The notes under the pieces: model-generated
Seen by the model: the letters and a program-made list of their open reading frames with translations, nothing else
What the model was told of the DNA's origin: nothing
Databases searched by the model: none
Shown here: positions 34,993 through 45,163 of the stretch, in pieces
Layout: the number at the start of each line of letters is the position of its first letter
Position numbering within the stretch: the first letter of the stretch is position 1
Position numbers and translations under genes: made by a program
Source of the DNA: Pseudomonas sp. SJZ074
GTDB taxonomy: Bacteria > Pseudomonadota > Gammaproteobacteria > Pseudomonadales > Pseudomonadaceae
Reading direction: 5' to 3'
DNA length: 64,000 bases
Assembly: GCF_007828215.1 (NCBI RefSeq)
Contig: NZ_VIUE01000003.1
Coordinates: forward strand, 1-64,000

Positions 34993-36299
34993 GGTGCGGC
35001 ACCCGTGTCGCGCCGTGTCACCAGTCGGCAGGTGCATATCGGTTGATTACAGGCACTGAAGCTGCCGCCCCCGGGCAACAGGCAGAGCAACACCAGCGGC
35101 TCGGCCGCCTGGATCGCAGATAGCAACGCCGGATCGGCTCCGGATGGCCACGGTGCTTCATGGGGCGTCGAGTCAGGGGGCGCTGCATCGGCTATTTCTG
35201 CAGCAGCCGGCGCATCAAGAAGCGCGCTGATCATGGGCCGATCCGGGTCGCCCTCGCAGAAACTGACCAACACCTCGGTGCCCGCCCGCAAAGTGCCCAT
35301 TCCGCGGACGGCCAGCGCGGGTGCCAATGGCAGCCAGCAATGACTGGGACTGGCCCCCTCCCCCTGATAGACCCAATCGAACTGCACCGCCACCCGCCCG
35401 GCCATCTGCGGCACCGGCTCGTCCACTTCCACCACCCACCCGCGCTGCCGGCCCAGCATGCGCGGCCTGGCGGGAAGGCCGGTCGCCACAAACGGCAATT
35501 CCCAGGGAACGGCCTGGAAGTGGTTACCATACCCCCACGCCCCAGCTCGGTGCTCCACCTTCGTCAGCAGCCAGCGTTGGTTCCAGTCGCTGAAAGGATG
35601 GGCCGTGAGCAACAGCACCTGCCCGCTGTACAGTCCCATCAGATCACTGCTGCCTTGGGCGACCTGTTCCCCCGACGCGCTGGTTTGCACGTTGAAAACC
35701 TGAACTCCAGGAGTCGTCCCGTAGGCTGCCTCGTCGACAGGAGTAAAGCCGCCCGCGTTGTCGGAGAACACCAGGCAATGTCCGTCCCGAGCCTGTTCGA
35801 AATGGAAGTGGATGCCTGCCTGGGCACACACCCGCTGGAGAAACTGCAGGTCCGACTCGCGGTATTGGGTACAGAAATCCTGCGGCGGGTATTCTCCCGT
35901 CAAGTCCAGGCACAGCTGGCGACCGCCGATGCCATGGCCCTTGAGCACCTGGCGGATGATCTGCGGCACCGTGCAGTCGCTCAGTACCCGCTGGTTGAAG
36001 CGCTGCGCCAGGCAGGCCAGCTTCGGCCCGATACGCAGGCGACAGCCGGCGTCGGGACGCTGCTGCACAAGCTCGTGAAGCTGACCGTGGATGCCCCCGC
36101 CCGCCTCCCCGAAACTCAACCAGACGCTGCGGTATAACAAGCCCGCCAGGTCCGGCGGCGTGTCGCCGGGCGACAACTCCACCTCATAGGCAAAAGGTTC
36201 GCTGATGGCTTCGCTACCCATGAAGGCCGACACGACAAAGGGTTCGGGCAGACCGGCTATCTCCAGACGAAGTGACGGCTCGTTGGCTGGATCGGACAT
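34989..36299 (-). CDS. VgrG-family T6SS spike protein, short form
   Basis: A 436-residue VgrG; typical members have 600-750. The gp27-like part (FVVSAFMGSEAISEPFAYEV…FNQRVLSDCTVPQIIRQVL…FCTQYRESDLQFLQRVCAQAGI) and the gp5 OB-fold (GRVAVQFDWVYQGEG…CWLPLAPALAVRGMGT…VLVSFCEGDPDRPMISALL, about 310-375) are present. The long beta-helical needle that should follow is missing. It is replaced by an Ala/Pro-rich stretch and a short Cys-containing tail (SFSACNQPICTC). It is followed by a DUF4123 adaptor gene. It may tip a shortened spike or be a decayed gene; no other T6SS gene is in the window. Confidence 0.84.
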   Translation of the reverse strand: MSDPANEPSLRLEIAGLPEPFVVSAFMGSEAISEPFAYEVELSPGDTPPDLAGLLYRSVWLSFGEAGGGIHGQLHELVQQRPDAGCRLRIGPKLACLAQRFNQRVLSDCTVPQIIRQVLKGHGIGGRQLCLDLTGEYPPQDFCTQYRESDLQFLQRVCAQAGIHFHFEQARDGHCLVFSDNAGGFTPVDEAAYGTTPGVQVFNVQTSASGEQVAQGSSDLMGLYSGQVLLLTAHPFSDWNQRWLLTKVEHRAGAWGYGNHFQAVPWELPFVATGLPARPRMLGRQRGWVVEVDEPVPQMAGRVAVQFDWVYQGEGASPSHCWLPLAPALAVRGMGTLRAGTEVLVSFCEGDPDRPMISALLDAPAAAEIADAAPPDSTPHEAPWPSGADPALLSAIQAAEPLVLLCLLPGGGSFSACNQPICTCRLVTRRDTGAAP

Positions 36300-36684
36300 C
36301 GGCGTATCTCTACAGGAGGGGCGGCCGGGGATTCTCGCTGAGAGCCATGGCGGAGTAGAGAGCCCAAGTACAAGTTAGGAAAGGGACTACATGAAATGAG
36401 GACAGTATTGAGTAAATGACCCGGCGCTCGGAATTAACAGCCGCACAAATAAAAACGCCCTCCGAAACTATCCGAAAAAACACACAATATATGGTGAGTT
36501 TTCTGACAGCCCGAAGGGCGGCGCTGATCAATCAAGTAGAAACCTGAAGAGGCTTTGTGGCGAGGGGATTTATCCCCGTTGGGCGGCAGAGCTCGGTCTT
36601 GGGGGCGCTACGCGATCCAGCGGGGATAAATCCCCTCGCCACAGGTGTTAATCATGTCCCCGGACAAACAGGTCCGTGTTCGCA
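36300..36684. other. 385-base gap between vgrG and speA
   Basis: The first 240 bases are AT-rich and would hold the vgrG promoter; I see no convincing operator. A small minus-strand frame at 36310-36531 has no ribosome-binding site or recognisable protein. The rest is the family-B REP doublet at 36556-36643. Confidence 0.5.
36556..36643. repeat. REP-type doublet (family B)
   Basis: TGTGGCGAGGGGATTTATCC and its complement about 45 bases away form the outer stem; CCCCG…CGGGG continues it inward. It lies between the speA stop and the vgrG start. Confidence 0.85.
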
Positions 36685-38598
36685 TCAGGACGACAGGTAC
36701 GACGAACGCGTCAACCCCAGGCGCAAGGCATCGAGGAACTGGGTGCGCTCGGCGGCGCTGATACGGGCGCTGGCACATTTGTCGCGGTAGTGGGTCATCA
36801 ATTCTTCCGGCGACAGGTGCACGTAGCGCAGCATGTCTTCGATGGTGTCGTGGGTTTCGATACCGGCGTGGTACACACTGCCGTCGGCGTTCTGGTAGAT
36901 GTTCACCGAATCGGTGTCGCCGAACAGGTTGTGCATATCGCCGAGGATTTCCTGGTAGGCACCCACCAGGAAGATTCCCAGCAGGTAATCCTCGCCTGGA
37001 TTGAGGGCATGGACCGGCAGGCTGGTCTCGATGCTCTGCTCGTCGACGTACTGCTTGATCTTGCCGTCGGAGTCGCAGGTCAGGTCTTGCAACACGGCAC
37101 GGCGCATCGGCTCCTCGTCGAGACGATGCAGCGGCAGGATCGGCAGCACCTGGCCGATGGCCCAGGTGTCCGGCAGGCTCTGGAATACCGAGAAGTTGCA
37201 GATGTATTTGTCAGCGAGCTTGTCGTTGAGTTCATCCAGCACCTGGCGGTGGGAGCGCTGGCGCGCCTTCAACGAGTTGTGCAGGCGGCGGCACACGGCG
37301 AAATAGCATTGCTCGGCCAGGGCTTTTTCCGCCAGGGTCAGCTTGCCATCGGCGTACTGGGTGGCCACGTCGCTCATGTAGTGGGTGGCGCGCCAGTAGG
37401 TTTCGGTGACCATCTCGATATCGGTCGGGCCCAGCAGGTCAACCAGCCACTGCACGGTTTCCGGCAGTTCCTGCTTGTTGTCGATCACCGGCATGTCGTC
37501 GACGTGCTTCTCCACGTCGGTCACCTGCACCACCAGCATCGCGTGGTGCGCAGTCAGGGAGCGACCGCTTTCCGAAAAGATATGCGGATGCGGCAGGCTC
37601 TGGGCATCGCAGAACTCCTTGAGCATGCCGACTACGACACCGGCGTAATCGTCCATGTCGTAGTTGATCGAACTGGCATTGCGCGAATGCGTACCATCGT
37701 AGTCCACGCCCAGGCCACCGCCGACGTCGATGTGATCCACCGGCAAGCCAAGGTTGCGCAGTTCGCCGTAGTAACGGATCGCTTCCTTGAAGCCGTGCTG
37801 GTAGTCCGCCAGGTTGGCGATCTGCGAGCCCATGTGGAAGTGCAGCAGGCGAATGCCCTGGTCCAGGCCAGCCGCGCGGAAACGTTCGACCACTGACAGC
37901 AGCTGTGCGGCGGACAAGCCGAACTTGGACTTCTCGCCACCGGTGTCGGCCCATTTGCTCGACGCCAGGGACGACAGGCGCACCCGCAGGCCAACCTGTG
38001 GCTTGACCTTGAGCGAAGCGGCCTCTTCGATCACCAGGCCGACTTCGGACTCTTTCTCGATCACGATGAACACGTTGTGGCCCAGCTTCTGGCCCATCAG
38101 CGCCAGGCGGATGAACTCACGGTCCTTGTAACCGTTGCAGACGATGGTCCCGCCCTTCGGCGCCAGGGCCAGCACCGCCAGCAACTCCGGCTTGGAGCCG
38201 GCTTCCAGGCCGATGGAGACATTCTGGGTGGCGATGATGTTCTCGATCACCGCTTCCTGCTGGTTGACCTTGATCGGATAGAGCGCGGTGTACTGGCTCT
38301 GGTATTCCAGGCGCGCGATGTTGCTGTCGAAGGCACCGGTGAGCTGGCGCACACGGTCTTGCAAGATGTCGGGGAAGCGCACCAGCAAGGGCAACGACAG
38401 GCCGCTCTGGCGCAGTTGATCGACCTGCTCGAACAGATCGATGGGCGAACTGTCGGGACCGTTCGGACGAACTTCGACGCGACCGGCGTCATTGATCGCG
38501 AAATACCCGGCCCCCCAATGGCGAATCCCATAAACACTGCGGCTGTCCGCAACTGTCCATTGGCTGCCATCGTCTTTGCGTGTGCGTCGTACGGACAT
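36685..38598 (-). CDS. speA: Biosynthetic arginine decarboxylase
   Basis: A 637-residue group-IV PLP decarboxylase, full length for SpeA. The PLP lysine is in YPIKVNQQ (Lys110). [16 protein letters not shown], the [10 protein letters not shown] loop, [11 protein letters not shown] (PLP phosphate site) and the second-subunit region [13 protein letters not shown] are present. It converts arginine to agmatine for putrescine synthesis. AGGGGA lies 5 bases before the ATG. The next genes on this strand upstream are SUI1, Nudix and DUF2333, the same order as known in P. aeruginosa. Confidence 0.94.
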   Translation of the reverse strand: MSVRRTRKDDGSQWTVADSRSVYGIRHWGAGYFAINDAGRVEVRPNGPDSSPIDLFEQVDQLRQSGLSLPLLVRFPDILQDRVRQLTGAFDSNIARLEYQSQYTALYPIKVNQQEAVIENIIATQNVSIGLEAGSKPELLAVLALAPKGGTIVCNGYKDREFIRLALMGQKLGHNVFIVIEKESEVGLVIEEAASLKVKPQVGLRVRLSSLASSKWADTGGEKSKFGLSAAQLLSVVERFRAAGLDQGIRLLHFHMGSQIANLADYQHGFKEAIRYYGELRNLGLPVDHIDVGGGLGVDYDGTHSRNASSINYDMDDYAGVVVGMLKEFCDAQSLPHPHIFSESGRSLTAHHAMLVVQVTDVEKHVDDMPVIDNKQELPETVQWLVDLLGPTDIEMVTETYWRATHYMSDVATQYADGKLTLAEKALAEQCYFAVCRRLHNSLKARQRSHRQVLDELNDKLADKYICNFSVFQSLPDTWAIGQVLPILPLHRLDEEPMRRAVLQDLTCDSDGKIKQYVDEQSIETSLPVHALNPGEDYLLGIFLVGAYQEILGDMHNLFGDTDSVNIYQNADGSVYHAGIETHDTIEDMLRYVHLSPEELMTHYRDKCASARISAAERTQFLDALRLGLTRSSYLSS

Positions 38599-38808
38599 CG
38601 AAGTCCCCTATAAAGAAGTCAAAATGCACCATCCGGTCGGAGGCTGGCGCAGTCTAGAGAATGGAAATGACGATTTGCCTGCAAGCAGGGTAGACCCTGC
38701 TGGCAGCGCTGAGTTTAGAAACCCGTTCAGAACAGGCTCTGTGAAAACCCTATGGGCGACCTCGGACATCGGGTTCGGATCAAGCCGGAGCGGTCTTCAC
38801 AGAGGCTG

Positions 38809-39180
38809 CTAGCCGCCGGATTTCTTTGCCTTGAAACCGTGCTTGACCAGTTCCGCCAGCAAGAGCTCAACGTGGTCGCCCTGGATCTCGATGACGCCGT
38901 CTTTCAACGCGCCACCGGTGCCACAGCGTTTCTTCAACGTGGTGGCCAGTTCCTTGAGCGCATCTTCGGCCAATGGCACACCGGTGATCGTGGTCACCGT
39001 CTTGCCGCCACGGCCCTTGCTTTCACGGCGCACACGGGCAATACCGTCACCTGCGGGGATGACGGTCTGTTTACAGATGCAGGCATCCACCGGCTGACGG
39101 CAATCGGGGCAATGACGACCGGCGTCGGTAGAAAATACCAGGCCGCCCAGGGCGGCGAAGGATGCGGCTTTTTTGGCCAC
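38809..39180 (-). CDS. SUI1/eIF1-like translation factor (YciH family)
   Basis: A 123-residue YciH-type protein. An N-terminal four-cysteine zinc knuckle (CPDCRQPVDACIC) is followed by the SUI1 fold (RVRRESKGRGGKTVTTITGVPL…LKKRCGTGGALKDGVIEIQGDH in part). YciH-type proteins influence start-codon selection. GTG 39180 is chosen because AGAGGA lies 6-7 bases upstream; a TTG two codons earlier abuts the ribosome-binding site. Confidence 0.88.
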   Translation of the reverse strand: MAKKAASFAALGGLVFSTDAGRHCPDCRQPVDACICKQTVIPAGDGIARVRRESKGRGGKTVTTITGVPLAEDALKELATTLKKRCGTGGALKDGVIEIQGDHVELLLAELVKHGFKAKKSGG

Positions 39181-39347
39181 CGGCAATCCTCTTGGGAGGA
39201 CAAAGACTGGTCGGGGAAAGTGCCTCGACCGCGAAGCCCCACTCAGGCAGGGGCAGCGCTACTGGACCGCAAGACGTCGGTTCAGCTTGAAAAGTCGCGC
39301 AGTGTAACGGCAAAAAGCCGACTTGCTAAGGGCCAATCCGCGCCAAT

Positions 39348-39893
39348 TTACAGCTTCTTTGCGACACCGCGCAGATAGCGCTCAAGCGCCGCCAATGAGT
39401 CCGGGCAATAAGGCTTGTGCCGGATTTCATCCAGTACCTGTTCGATCGGCATGAAGCGCGCTTCAAGCACCTCTTCAGGCTGCAATACCAAGGGGCCGTC
39501 CCACACCGCAGAAAACGCCGAGCACCACAGACGACTGCCCGGGTCTTCAAAGTAGAAATGATCATGGGCGGTAAGCGGCACCCCGCTCACGCCCAGCTCC
39601 TCTTCCAGTTCACGGGCCGCCGACTCGGCATAGGTTTCGTGGGCCTGCACCATCCCGCCCGCCGCTACGTCCCAGAAGCCCGGATAGATCGCCTTGCTCA
39701 GGGTTCGCCGGTGGACGCACAGCTCACCCGCCGAGTTGAACAGCATGATGTAGGTACCACGCCCGATCAGGCCACGCTCGCGCAAGTCCGAACGCACCAG
39801 GCTGCCAAGCAGGTTGTCGTGTTCATCGACCCAAGCGATCAGCTCGGCATCCGAGGCCACTCGGTGAGCGGCCTCCCGGGGACTTTCGCTCAT
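39348..39893 (-). CDS. Nudix hydrolase (YfcD-like)
   Basis: A 181-residue Nudix protein. The full Nudix box G-x5-E-x7-RELxEExGV runs from Gly80 to Val102 (GGMVQAHETYAESAARELEE in part). The N-terminal WVDEHDNLLGS…RGTYIMLFNSAGELCVHRR matches the IPP-isomerase-like YfcD group. It hydrolyses an unknown nucleoside-diphosphate-linked substrate. DUF2333 lies 3 bases upstream on the same strand, so the two are co-transcribed. Confidence 0.88.
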   Translation of the reverse strand: MSESPREAAHRVASDAELIAWVDEHDNLLGSLVRSDLRERGLIGRGTYIMLFNSAGELCVHRRTLSKAIYPGFWDVAAGGMVQAHETYAESAARELEEELGVSGVPLTAHDHFYFEDPGSRLWCSAFSAVWDGPLVLQPEEVLEARFMPIEQVLDEIRHKPYCPDSLAALERYLRGVAKKL

Positions 39894-39896
39894 GGG

Positions 39897-40964
39897 TCAG
39901 CCCTGGTTCAGCAATTGCCGCAAATCGATCACCGCCGCGTTGGCCCGGGAGATGTAGTTGGCCATGACCAGAGAGTGGTTCGCCAAGACACCGAAACCGC
40001 TGCCGTTGAGGATCATCGGACTCCAGACCGGCTCCTGGGAGGCCTCCAGCTCACGAATGATCTGCCGCACGCTGACCGTGGCGTTCTTCTTCGCCAACAC
40101 ATCGGCGAAGTCGACTTCGATGGCGCGTAGCAGATGGGACAAGGCCCAGGCCTGGCCGCGTGCTTCGTAGAACACGTTATCAATCTGCAGCCATGGGGTC
40201 TCGACCACTTCTTCATCCACCTGCGGTACCTGGCCCGGGGCCGGGACTTCGGTTTTCAGCGAAGTGTTGAGCTTGACCCGGCCGACACTGGCCGACAGGC
40301 GCTGGGACAGCGACCCCAGGCGAGTACCGACATCCCCCAGCCAGTTGTTCAGGTTGTCGGCACGGGCATAGAACAACGCGCTTTTCTGGGCTGGATCGGA
40401 CAGGCGCGCCTGATAGCGGCTCAGGGAATTGATGCCTTCCTGGTACTCCGACTCGCTGGAGGGCAGCACCCAACTGCGGTTATCGAAGTTGAAACGCGGC
40501 TCGGCCTTGGCCAGGTCGGCGTCCTCGGCGGACTGGGACTGGGAACGGGCGAAGTCCTTGCGCAAGGCGCGACTCAGGTCACGGACCTGCACCAGCACGC
40601 CGTACTCCCAGCTCGGCATGTTGTCCATCCACAGGCCGGGTGGAAAACGGTCGTTGGAAATGTAGCCGCCCGGCTTGGTCAGCAAGGTACCGGCCACCGT
40701 CTTGAGAGTCTCGACGGTGGTGTAGCCGACCACCATTTGCCGGCCATCCCTCTCGGCTGCCGCCTGGGCATTCTGCTGCACGGGAAACAGCGCAGGCTCC
40801 TGGCTCCAATACCAGCCGATGGCAATGGTCACCAGCAGATACAGGCCGATCAGCGTGGCCAGCGCGCGGCTGAAAAACAGCCCACCCAGGTAGCTGCGGG
40901 CGGCCGATTTCGGCTCGGCGGCACGTTCAGGTGCGCTGCCCGCGCGGTTTTTCCAGTCCAGCAT
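39897..40964 (-). CDS. DUF2333 membrane-anchored protein
   Basis: A 355-residue protein with one N-terminal transmembrane helix (ALATLIGLYLLVTIAIGWYW, about residues 36-55) and a large periplasmic or coiled domain. Conserved segments include GGYISNDRFPPGLWMDNMPSWEYG in part, DNRSWVLPSSESEY and ILNGSGFGVLANHSLVMANYISRANAA in part. The family is of unknown function and normally sits next to the Nudix gene in Pseudomonas. AGGGA lies before the ATG. Confidence 0.82.
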   Translation of the reverse strand: MLDWKNRAGSAPERAAEPKSAARSYLGGLFFSRALATLIGLYLLVTIAIGWYWSQEPALFPVQQNAQAAAERDGRQMVVGYTTVETLKTVAGTLLTKPGGYISNDRFPPGLWMDNMPSWEYGVLVQVRDLSRALRKDFARSQSQSAEDADLAKAEPRFNFDNRSWVLPSSESEYQEGINSLSRYQARLSDPAQKSALFYARADNLNNWLGDVGTRLGSLSQRLSASVGRVKLNTSLKTEVPAPGQVPQVDEEVVETPWLQIDNVFYEARGQAWALSHLLRAIEVDFADVLAKKNATVSVRQIIRELEASQEPVWSPMILNGSGFGVLANHSLVMANYISRANAAVIDLRQLLNQG

Positions 40965-41251
40965 GGCGATGTCCCTTCAATCACTTGAGTTCACGGTTCG
41001 ACCACAACCCTACGCCATCGTGCCTGATTTGAAACGCGATAAATCCCGCGTAAATCATGCTGGCCCAGGCAAGGCAGTCGGATGGCAACTATAAAGGAAG
41101 CGCGGCCATCGGCCTACGAAACCGACCGGTCATAAACTGAATGTCGCTGCCGGGTAGATTATTGACGTACGACACTCATGCGTATGAAAAGAGATGCTAG
41201 CATAGAGCCACCAGTCGACCTCAGCATGTATCTAACTAAGTAGTCAGGATA

Positions 41252-42913
41252 ATGACCGAGCCAGAAGACCCCAGCCGTGAGCGCCTCAAGCACCACTTTG
41301 CCCAGCGGGTAATTCATCAGGCTCGTCAGATCCTGGAGATCTGGCAGCGCCTGCAACGCAGCGAGTGGTCCAGCACCGACCTGTTGGAGCTCAGCGAGGC
41401 CAATCTGCGCCTGCTGCGTTTTGCCGAGCGTTTCGAACAGCCGGAGCACTCCCAACTGGCCCACGGCATCAGCCAGTCACTGCAAGCGGTGGATGCCAAT
41501 CGCGGGCGGTTGAGCAGTCAACTGATCACCGAGATCAATCGTCTGATGCAGCGCCTGTCCCGTACCGGCCTGCGTCATGGGGACCAGCTCGAACAGACCT
41601 TTCTGCCACCGTTGCGCAAACCCATCTATGTGTTGCTGCAAGACCATGACCGTGCCGAGCGCCTGGCCAAGCAACTGGAGTTCTTCGGCCTCAGCGCCCA
41701 GGCGCTGGACAGTGTCGCGGCATTTCGTGCCTCGATGGTCGAGCGGCTGCCGGCGGCGATTGTCATGGACGTGGACTTCAGTGGCCCCGGCATCGGTCTG
41801 AAACTGGCGGCCGAAGCCCAGCAAGGCCTGGAACAGCCGTTGCCCCTGTTGTTCTTCAGCCTGCTGGAAACCGATACCCCGACCCGTCTGGCGGCCGTGC
41901 GCGCCGGCGGGCAGGAATTCCTCACCGGCACCCTCGAGGCCTCGAGCCTGCTGGAAAAGATCGAGGTGCTGACCTGCGTCGCCCAGTACGAACCCTATAA
42001 AGTGCTGATCATCGATGACTCCCGCGCCCAGGCCCTGCACACCGAGCGCCTGCTCAACAGTGCCGGCATCGTGACCCGCACGTTGATCGAACCGATCCAG
42101 GCCATGGCCGAACTGGCTGATTTCCAGCCCGACCTGATCATTCTCGACATGTACATGCCCGCCTGCACCGGTACGGAACTGGCGAAGGTGATCCGTCACA
42201 ATGACCGCTATGTCAGCGTACCGATCATCTACCTGTCCGCCGAAGACGACCTGGACAAGCAGCTCGATGCCATGAGCGAAGGCGGCGACGACTTCCTGAC
42301 CAAACCGATCAAGCCCCGCCACCTGATCACCACCGTGCGCAATCGCGCGGCCCGGGCCCGCAACCTCAAGGCGCGGATGGTGCGTGACAGCCTCACCGGC
42401 CTGTACAACCACACCCACATCCTGCAACTGCTCGAAGACTGCTGCTTCCGAGCCCGCCGCGAAGGCAAGCCGCTGAGCTTCGCCATGCTGGACATCGACC
42501 ATTTCAAACGGGTCAACGACAGCCATGGCCATCCCATGGGGGACCGGGTGATCAAGAGCCTGGCGTTGTTTCTCAAGCAGCGTCTGCGCAAGACCGATTT
42601 CATCGGCCGTTATGGTGGCGAAGAGTTCGCCATTGTCATGCCGGACACCAACATCAACGACGCTTGCTCGGTGCTGGATGAAATCCGCCAACGCTTTGCT
42701 GAAATCCACTACCCGGCCCAGCCCCAGGACCTGTGGTGCACGTTCAGTGCCGGTGTAGTAGAGATGAGCCAGGAGTCCGACAGCCTGATGATGGCCAGTG
42801 AGGCGGATGAAGCCCTGTATCGCGCCAAGCACGCCGGTCGCAACCGGGTACAAAACGCAAGGCAAAGTGCCACCTTTTCATCGGAATCAACCGATTCAGT
42901 CATAAACTTGTAA
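41252..42913 (+). CDS. gcbA: Diguanylate cyclase response regulator GcbA
   Basis: A 553-residue protein. The N-terminal helical segment and a degenerate receiver-like domain (about 120-240) are followed by a true receiver domain (VLIIDDSRAQALHTERLL; phospho-acceptor Asp299 in ILDMYMP; Lys in FLTKPIKP). A GGDEF domain follows (DSLTGLYNHTH; active-site GGEEF at 455-459). It makes c-di-GMP. Order and architecture match GcbA, described in P. fluorescens as promoting attachment. AGGATA precedes the ATG. A chemoreceptor gene follows 52 bases later. Confidence 0.87.
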   Translation: MTEPEDPSRERLKHHFAQRVIHQARQILEIWQRLQRSEWSSTDLLELSEANLRLLRFAERFEQPEHSQLAHGISQSLQAVDANRGRLSSQLITEINRLMQRLSRTGLRHGDQLEQTFLPPLRKPIYVLLQDHDRAERLAKQLEFFGLSAQALDSVAAFRASMVERLPAAIVMDVDFSGPGIGLKLAAEAQQGLEQPLPLLFFSLLETDTPTRLAAVRAGGQEFLTGTLEASSLLEKIEVLTCVAQYEPYKVLIIDDSRAQALHTERLLNSAGIVTRTLIEPIQAMAELADFQPDLIILDMYMPACTGTELAKVIRHNDRYVSVPIIYLSAEDDLDKQLDAMSEGGDDFLTKPIKPRHLITTVRNRAARARNLKARMVRDSLTGLYNHTHILQLLEDCCFRARREGKPLSFAMLDIDHFKRVNDSHGHPMGDRVIKSLALFLKQRLRKTDFIGRYGGEEFAIVMPDTNINDACSVLDEIRQRFAEIHYPAQPQDLWCTFSAGVVEMSQESDSLMMASEADEALYRAKHAGRNRVQNARQSATFSSESTDSVINL

Positions 42914-42965
42914 CCCAAGCGCAATAAATTCAGGCACTTACGATTCTGCCCCCGGTAGACCTTGA

Positions 42966-44912
42966 ATGCGCCTGAAACTGCTGACCAACCTCAATACCCT
43001 GCTCTTATTGGCCGTCTGCCTGGGCCTCGGCGCCACGCTATGGTGGTCCCAAGTCGCCCTGGAACGTCCTTACCTGTTGATGGAGCGCTACCTGGGCCTG
43101 TCCCGGCAATTCCAGGGTGAGGTGACGCGCAACATCGAGGATTATCTGGCCAGTGGCGACACCTTGCGCCTCAGCGCCGCCAGCCAGTCCCTCGACACCC
43201 TGCAAAAAGAACTGGATCAATTTCCCCCGGCGTTGGCCCGAACCCTCAGGCCAAGCCTGTCGAGCCTGGAAGACTTCAGCAAGACCGACCTGCTGGCCGC
43301 CGGCAAGCTGGCCGGCGATCCCCAAGCCCTGCTGTTGCAGGCCGAGCGTGAACTGGGCGCCAACCTGGACCAGCTCGCCCGGTACGCCAACGGTGCCCCG
43401 AGCTACCTGCCTTTGCTGTTCAGCGCATCGCAGCACCTGGGGCGGCTGTCCCTGGCACGGGACAAGCTGGTCAGCAGCGGGCGCAGCGAACTGGCCACTG
43501 ATGTCGAGCGGGAAGTGGCCAGTATCCGTGCGCAGGCCGGTCAACTGGACAGCCTGCCATTGCTGGGGGTGACAAGCAGCAGTGATTCCGCCGGCGATGA
43601 TTTCGCCGCGCTGATGGGCCTGGAAAACCAGGAAAAAGCCGTCGCCGAAGACGCCGGCATCGCTCTCAAGCGCGAACTCAACAGCCTGCTCGGTCGCTAC
43701 CCCACGGAACTGGCGCGCACCCGCGAGTTGATCCAGAAGCGCACCGAACTGAGCAATGCAACCCATGTGAAAACCGCCGACGTGCAACAGGCGATCAACG
43801 CCCTGGAACCAGTGGTGCGTACCCAACACGGGCAGATCCAAGGCGAGGTCCGATTGATCCAGGGACTGATGATTGGCTTGATTCTGTTGATCGCACTGCT
43901 TATCGACACCTTGCAACGACGCCTGGCGCGGACCCTGACGCACCTCGCGCCAGCCCTGTCGACCTGGGCCGAAGGCGACTTCAGCCGCGACATCCATGTG
44001 GGCGCCAGCAACCGTGAGCTGCAAGACATCCAAGCGTCACTCAATCGGCTGCGGGCCTATCTGGCGGATCTGGTGGGTACCATTCACCTGAACGCCGAGC
44101 AGGTCGCCGGCAGCAGCCGGGCCCTGGCCGATCTCAGCGCCGACATGCACAGCGGCGCGGAATATCAGGCCGACGATACGGCGCTGATCCGCGACTCCCT
44201 CAGCGAACTCGAAGCGACGATTCAGCAAGTGGCCGGCGATGCCAGCCAGGCCGCCGACGCCAGCCGCCGCGCCGGGCATGCGGTGGAGCAAGGGCAGAAA
44301 GTCATAGGTTTGAGCCTTACCGGACTGCATGCACTGGTGGGCGAAGTACAAGGCAACGCGCAGATGATCGAACAGTTGGCGGAAGAATCGGCCACCATCG
44401 GCGGTGTGCTGACGGTGATTCGCTCGATTGCCGACCAGACCAACCTGCTGGCCCTCAATGCCGCCATCGAAGCCGCCCGCGCCGGCGAGATGGGCCGGGG
44501 CTTTGCGGTGGTGGCCGAGGAAGTCCGTTCCCTGGCCCAACGCACGGCGGGAGCCACGGCCGAAATCCAGGCGTTGATCGCCCGCCTGCAACAGGCCGCG
44601 CGTCAATCAGTCGATGGCATGCGCGCCCAAGTCGAACACGCCGAAGCCACCGCCAACCAGGCACAAGCGGCCGACGGCGCACTGGATAAAATCGTCGACG
44701 CCATCCAGACCATCGCCGACACCGCCGTGCGCATCGCCGAAGTCACCGCCCAACAGAGCGGCGCCGTCAGCGAAATCCGCGATCACAGCGAGCGCATTCA
44801 CCAGTTGGGCGGGGAGAACCTGCTGCGTATCGGCCAGGGACGGGAACAGGGCGAAAACCTACTGATGCTGGGTGGGCGCCTGCACACGGCGGTGCAGGCG
44901 TTTCGTGTTTGA
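42966..44912 (+). CDS. Methyl-accepting chemotaxis protein (CtpL-like)
   Basis: A 648-residue chemoreceptor. TM1 ([18 protein letters not shown]) is followed by a long periplasmic helical domain (about 30-290), TM2 ([16 protein letters not shown]), a HAMP domain ([18 protein letters not shown]) and a cytoplasmic signalling domain. The hairpin tip [20 protein letters not shown] and [19 protein letters not shown] are intact. The position after gcbA corresponds to P. aeruginosa ctpL, a phosphate-related transducer; the ligand here is not proven. Confidence 0.88.
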   Translation: MRLKLLTNLNTLLLLAVCLGLGATLWWSQVALERPYLLMERYLGLSRQFQGEVTRNIEDYLASGDTLRLSAASQSLDTLQKELDQFPPALARTLRPSLSSLEDFSKTDLLAAGKLAGDPQALLLQAERELGANLDQLARYANGAPSYLPLLFSASQHLGRLSLARDKLVSSGRSELATDVEREVASIRAQAGQLDSLPLLGVTSSSDSAGDDFAALMGLENQEKAVAEDAGIALKRELNSLLGRYPTELARTRELIQKRTELSNATHVKTADVQQAINALEPVVRTQHGQIQGEVRLIQGLMIGLILLIALLIDTLQRRLARTLTHLAPALSTWAEGDFSRDIHVGASNRELQDIQASLNRLRAYLADLVGTIHLNAEQVAGSSRALADLSADMHSGAEYQADDTALIRDSLSELEATIQQVAGDASQAADASRRAGHAVEQGQKVIGLSLTGLHALVGEVQGNAQMIEQLAEESATIGGVLTVIRSIADQTNLLALNAAIEAARAGEMGRGFAVVAEEVRSLAQRTAGATAEIQALIARLQQAARQSVDGMRAQVEHAEATANQAQAADGALDKIVDAIQTIADTAVRIAEVTAQQSGAVSEIRDHSERIHQLGGENLLRIGQGREQGENLLMLGGRLHTAVQAFRV

Positions 44913-44936
44913 CTCAACGGCCACCACCAATCTCCT

Positions 44937-45024
44937 GTGGGAGCGGGCTTGCTCGCGATTGCGGTGGGTCAGCTTGCATAGGCGTCGAATGTGCCGCCCT
45001 CTTCGCGAGCAAGCCCGCTCCCAC
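44937..45024. repeat. REP-type doublet (family A)
   Basis: Inverted GTGGGAGCGGGCTTGCTCGC units with a spacer containing GGTGGGTCAGCTTGCATAGG. The spacer is shared almost completely with the next copy 45 bases downstream. Confidence 0.9.
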
Positions 45025-45069
45025 CCCAGATCCAGGCTGAACACAACATCCATACTCACCGCCAATCTC

Positions 45070-45162
45070 CTGTGGGAGCGAGCCTGCTCGCGATAGCGGT
45101 GGGTCAGCTTGCATGAGTGTCGAATGTGCCACAGCCATCGCGAGCGAGCTTTGCTCCCACAG
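45070..45162. repeat. REP-type doublet (family A variant)
   Basis: Inverted GTGGGAGCGAGCCTGCTCGC and GCGAGCGAGCTTTGCTCCCA units. The spacer is nearly identical to that of the 44937 copy, while the arms belong to the GAGCGAGC variant, so spacer and arms have different histories. Confidence 0.88.
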
Positions 45163-45163
45163 G

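Noticed and set aside
36310..36531. 73-codon minus-strand frame upstream of vgrG
   Set aside because: No ribosome-binding site, no recognisable protein, and it lies where the vgrG promoter should be.
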